From: Bacilli bacterium
GTDB lineage: Bacteria; Bacillota_I; Bacilli_A; ML615J-28; CAG-698
Length of the DNA: 35,258 nt
Direction of reading: 5' to 3'
NCBI GenBank assembly: GCA_017450215.1
Contig: JAFSVH010000078.1
Span: 1 to 35,258, forward strand
A program made the position numbers and the translations under genes. Shown piece by piece: positions 34,610 through 35,258 of the stretch. The notes below the pieces were generated by a model that was given only the letters and a program-made list of their open reading frames with translations, ran no database searches and was not told the origin of the DNA. Position 1 is the first letter of the stretch, and each line of letters starts with the position of its first letter.

Positions 34610-35047
34610 TTATAAATAATTGGAATAATTTAAAAATTCATCATTATTCTTTATATTTTCGTTTATCTTTAAATATATCAAATTATCTTCTTCTACACCT
34701 TTCAAGTGAATTATATCTAATATTTCAGCCTTCATCATACGAGATGCACCTTTTATTAAAACAATACTACCATCTATATCAACATCAACACCTTCAAATT
34801 TATTCATTTTATCACTATGATGTGAACCGAGTTTATTTGATATTTCAACTTGATCTTTATTCAAAGCACTAACACCAACTAAATCTCCTTTTTCAAGAAT
34901 CTTTCCTGTAACACTTTGACTACCAAGTAACATCAATATCTTATCATAATCAACTTGCATACACCACGCACATGCCATGCCATATAAATGATTATTTTTA
35001 TTAATCGCAATAACAGCAACACTGGAATCTAAACATACTTTTTCCAT
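34610..35047 (-). CDS. flavin reductase-like (FMN-binding split barrel) protein
   Basis: A 145-residue protein resembling the flavin-reductase/FMN-binding split-barrel family. It has the [21 protein letters not shown] stretch (matching the family's 'N-G-x-T-x-S-x-x-x-Q-x-S-x-x-P-P' region), a [13 protein letters not shown] strand, and [13 protein letters not shown], where family members have G-x-x-S-G-x-x-x-x-K-F. It probably binds FMN or FAD and may pass electrons to a partner. GGAGG is 6 bases before the ATG and it has its own promoter. It starts the operon with trmFO, xerC and the lipoproteins, and its position 10 bases before trmFO, a flavin enzyme, suggests a possible link. Confidence 0.75.
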   Translation of the reverse strand: MEKVCLDSSVAVIAINKNNHLYGMACAWCMQVDYDKILMLLGSQSVTGKILEKGDLVGVSALNKDQVEISNKLGSHHSDKMNKFEGVDVDIDGSIVLIKGASRMMKAEILDIIHLKGVEEDNLIYLKINENIKNNDEFLNYSNYL

Positions 35048-35078
35048 ATAATTCCTCCATCAATTTTTATCTATATGT

Positions 35079-35107
35079 ATTATATAATTTTTAAATTAAA
35101 TTATCTA
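35079..35107 (-). promoter_or_regulatory. promoter of the flavin-reductase-like/trmFO operon
   Basis: TAGATA (35102-35107), a 17-base spacer and TATAAT (35079-35084) on the minus strand. The -35 is the same variant as at rpsB. Confidence 0.65.
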
Positions 35108-35119
35108 TAAAAATAAAAT

Positions 35120-35157
35120 AAAAAGTTATCAAATCAATATTGATATGATAACTTTTT
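35120..35157 (-). terminator. terminator of the partial gene at the right edge
   Basis: A 12-base stem (35120-35131 with 35146-35157) whose loop contains the palindrome TCAATATTGA. It is followed by T-rich sequence on the minus strand and preceded by a matching A run, so it may act in both directions. Confidence 0.85.
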
Positions 35158-35163
35158 CAAAAC

Positions 35164-35258
35164 CTAAATTCTTTTAAGTGCCTGTTTATACTCTTCACTA
35201 GATATCTTTCGTTCTTTCTTCAAAGCTTTCAACTGAACTTTTTTAAGTTCATCAGAAA
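35164..35258 (-). CDS. C-terminal end of an unidentified protein (partial)
   Basis: An open frame enters from the right edge and ends at TAG at 35164-35166. The last 30 residues are charged and helical (LKALKKERKISSEEYKQALK) and look faintly like a SHOCT-type helical tail. I cannot name the protein. In related genomes topA or dprA precedes trmFO, but nothing here proves either. Confidence 0.55.
   Translation of the reverse strand, partial: SDELKKVQLKALKKERKISSEEYKQALKRI

Overview
The window comes from a low-G+C (roughly 30% by eye) member of the Bacillota. Tryptophan is written TGG throughout and azlC ends on TGA, so the code is standard and not the mycoplasma code. Strong AGGAGG-type ribosome binding sites, the order trmFO-xerC ... 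rpsB-tsf-pyrH-frr, and several lipoproteins with InlB-type B-repeats point to a host-associated or gut Bacilli lineage (Erysipelotrichia, RF39 or Acholeplasma-like). The sequence alone does not settle which. Every gene I accept lies on the minus strand, so transcription runs from high to low coordinates. No gap between genes exceeds 300 bases, and I see no tRNA, rRNA, CRISPR array or insertion sequence.

Reading in the direction of transcription: 35.3-29.1 kb holds the end of an unknown gene and its terminator, then an apparent operon of a flavin-reductase-like protein, trmFO, xerC, a GH18 lipoprotein overlapping xerC, and an InlB-repeat lipoprotein. 29.1-23.7 kb is the rpsB-tsf-pyrH-frr operon with a structured leader and a hairpin terminator after tsf. 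A peptidoglycan-amidase lipoprotein follows as its last gene. 23.6-20.9 kb holds two tandem paralogous membrane proteins and a GIN-domain (DUF2807) lipoprotein. 20.7-18.5 kb is azlC-azlD-GNAT followed by efp with its own promoter. 18.4-13.6 kb holds a large GDPD lipoprotein and an ABC-F ATPase. 13.5-5.9 kb holds typA, a DUF3592-like membrane protein, a TIM-barrel protein and a 1353-residue amidase lipoprotein. 5.8-0.2 kb holds degV, a U32-family protein and an EF-G paralogue. At the left edge is a leftward promoter overlaid with three copies of an operator-like palindrome, serving a gene outside the window.

Two themes alternate. One is translation: S2, EF-Ts, RRF, EF-P, TypA, an EF-G paralogue, an ABC-F protein, TrmFO and a U32 protein probably involved in RNA hydroxylation. 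The other is the cell surface: two divergent amidases sharing an unusual insertion, a GH18 enzyme, a GDPD enzyme, an InlB lipoprotein sharing an unrecognised module with the GDPD protein, a GIN-domain lipoprotein and two membrane-anchored InlB proteins. Several surface genes sit directly downstream of housekeeping genes and probably share their transcripts. The best candidates for new biology are the shared extracellular module, the amidase subfamily with its insertion, the triple-operator promoter at the left edge, and the flavin-reductase-like gene beside trmFO.
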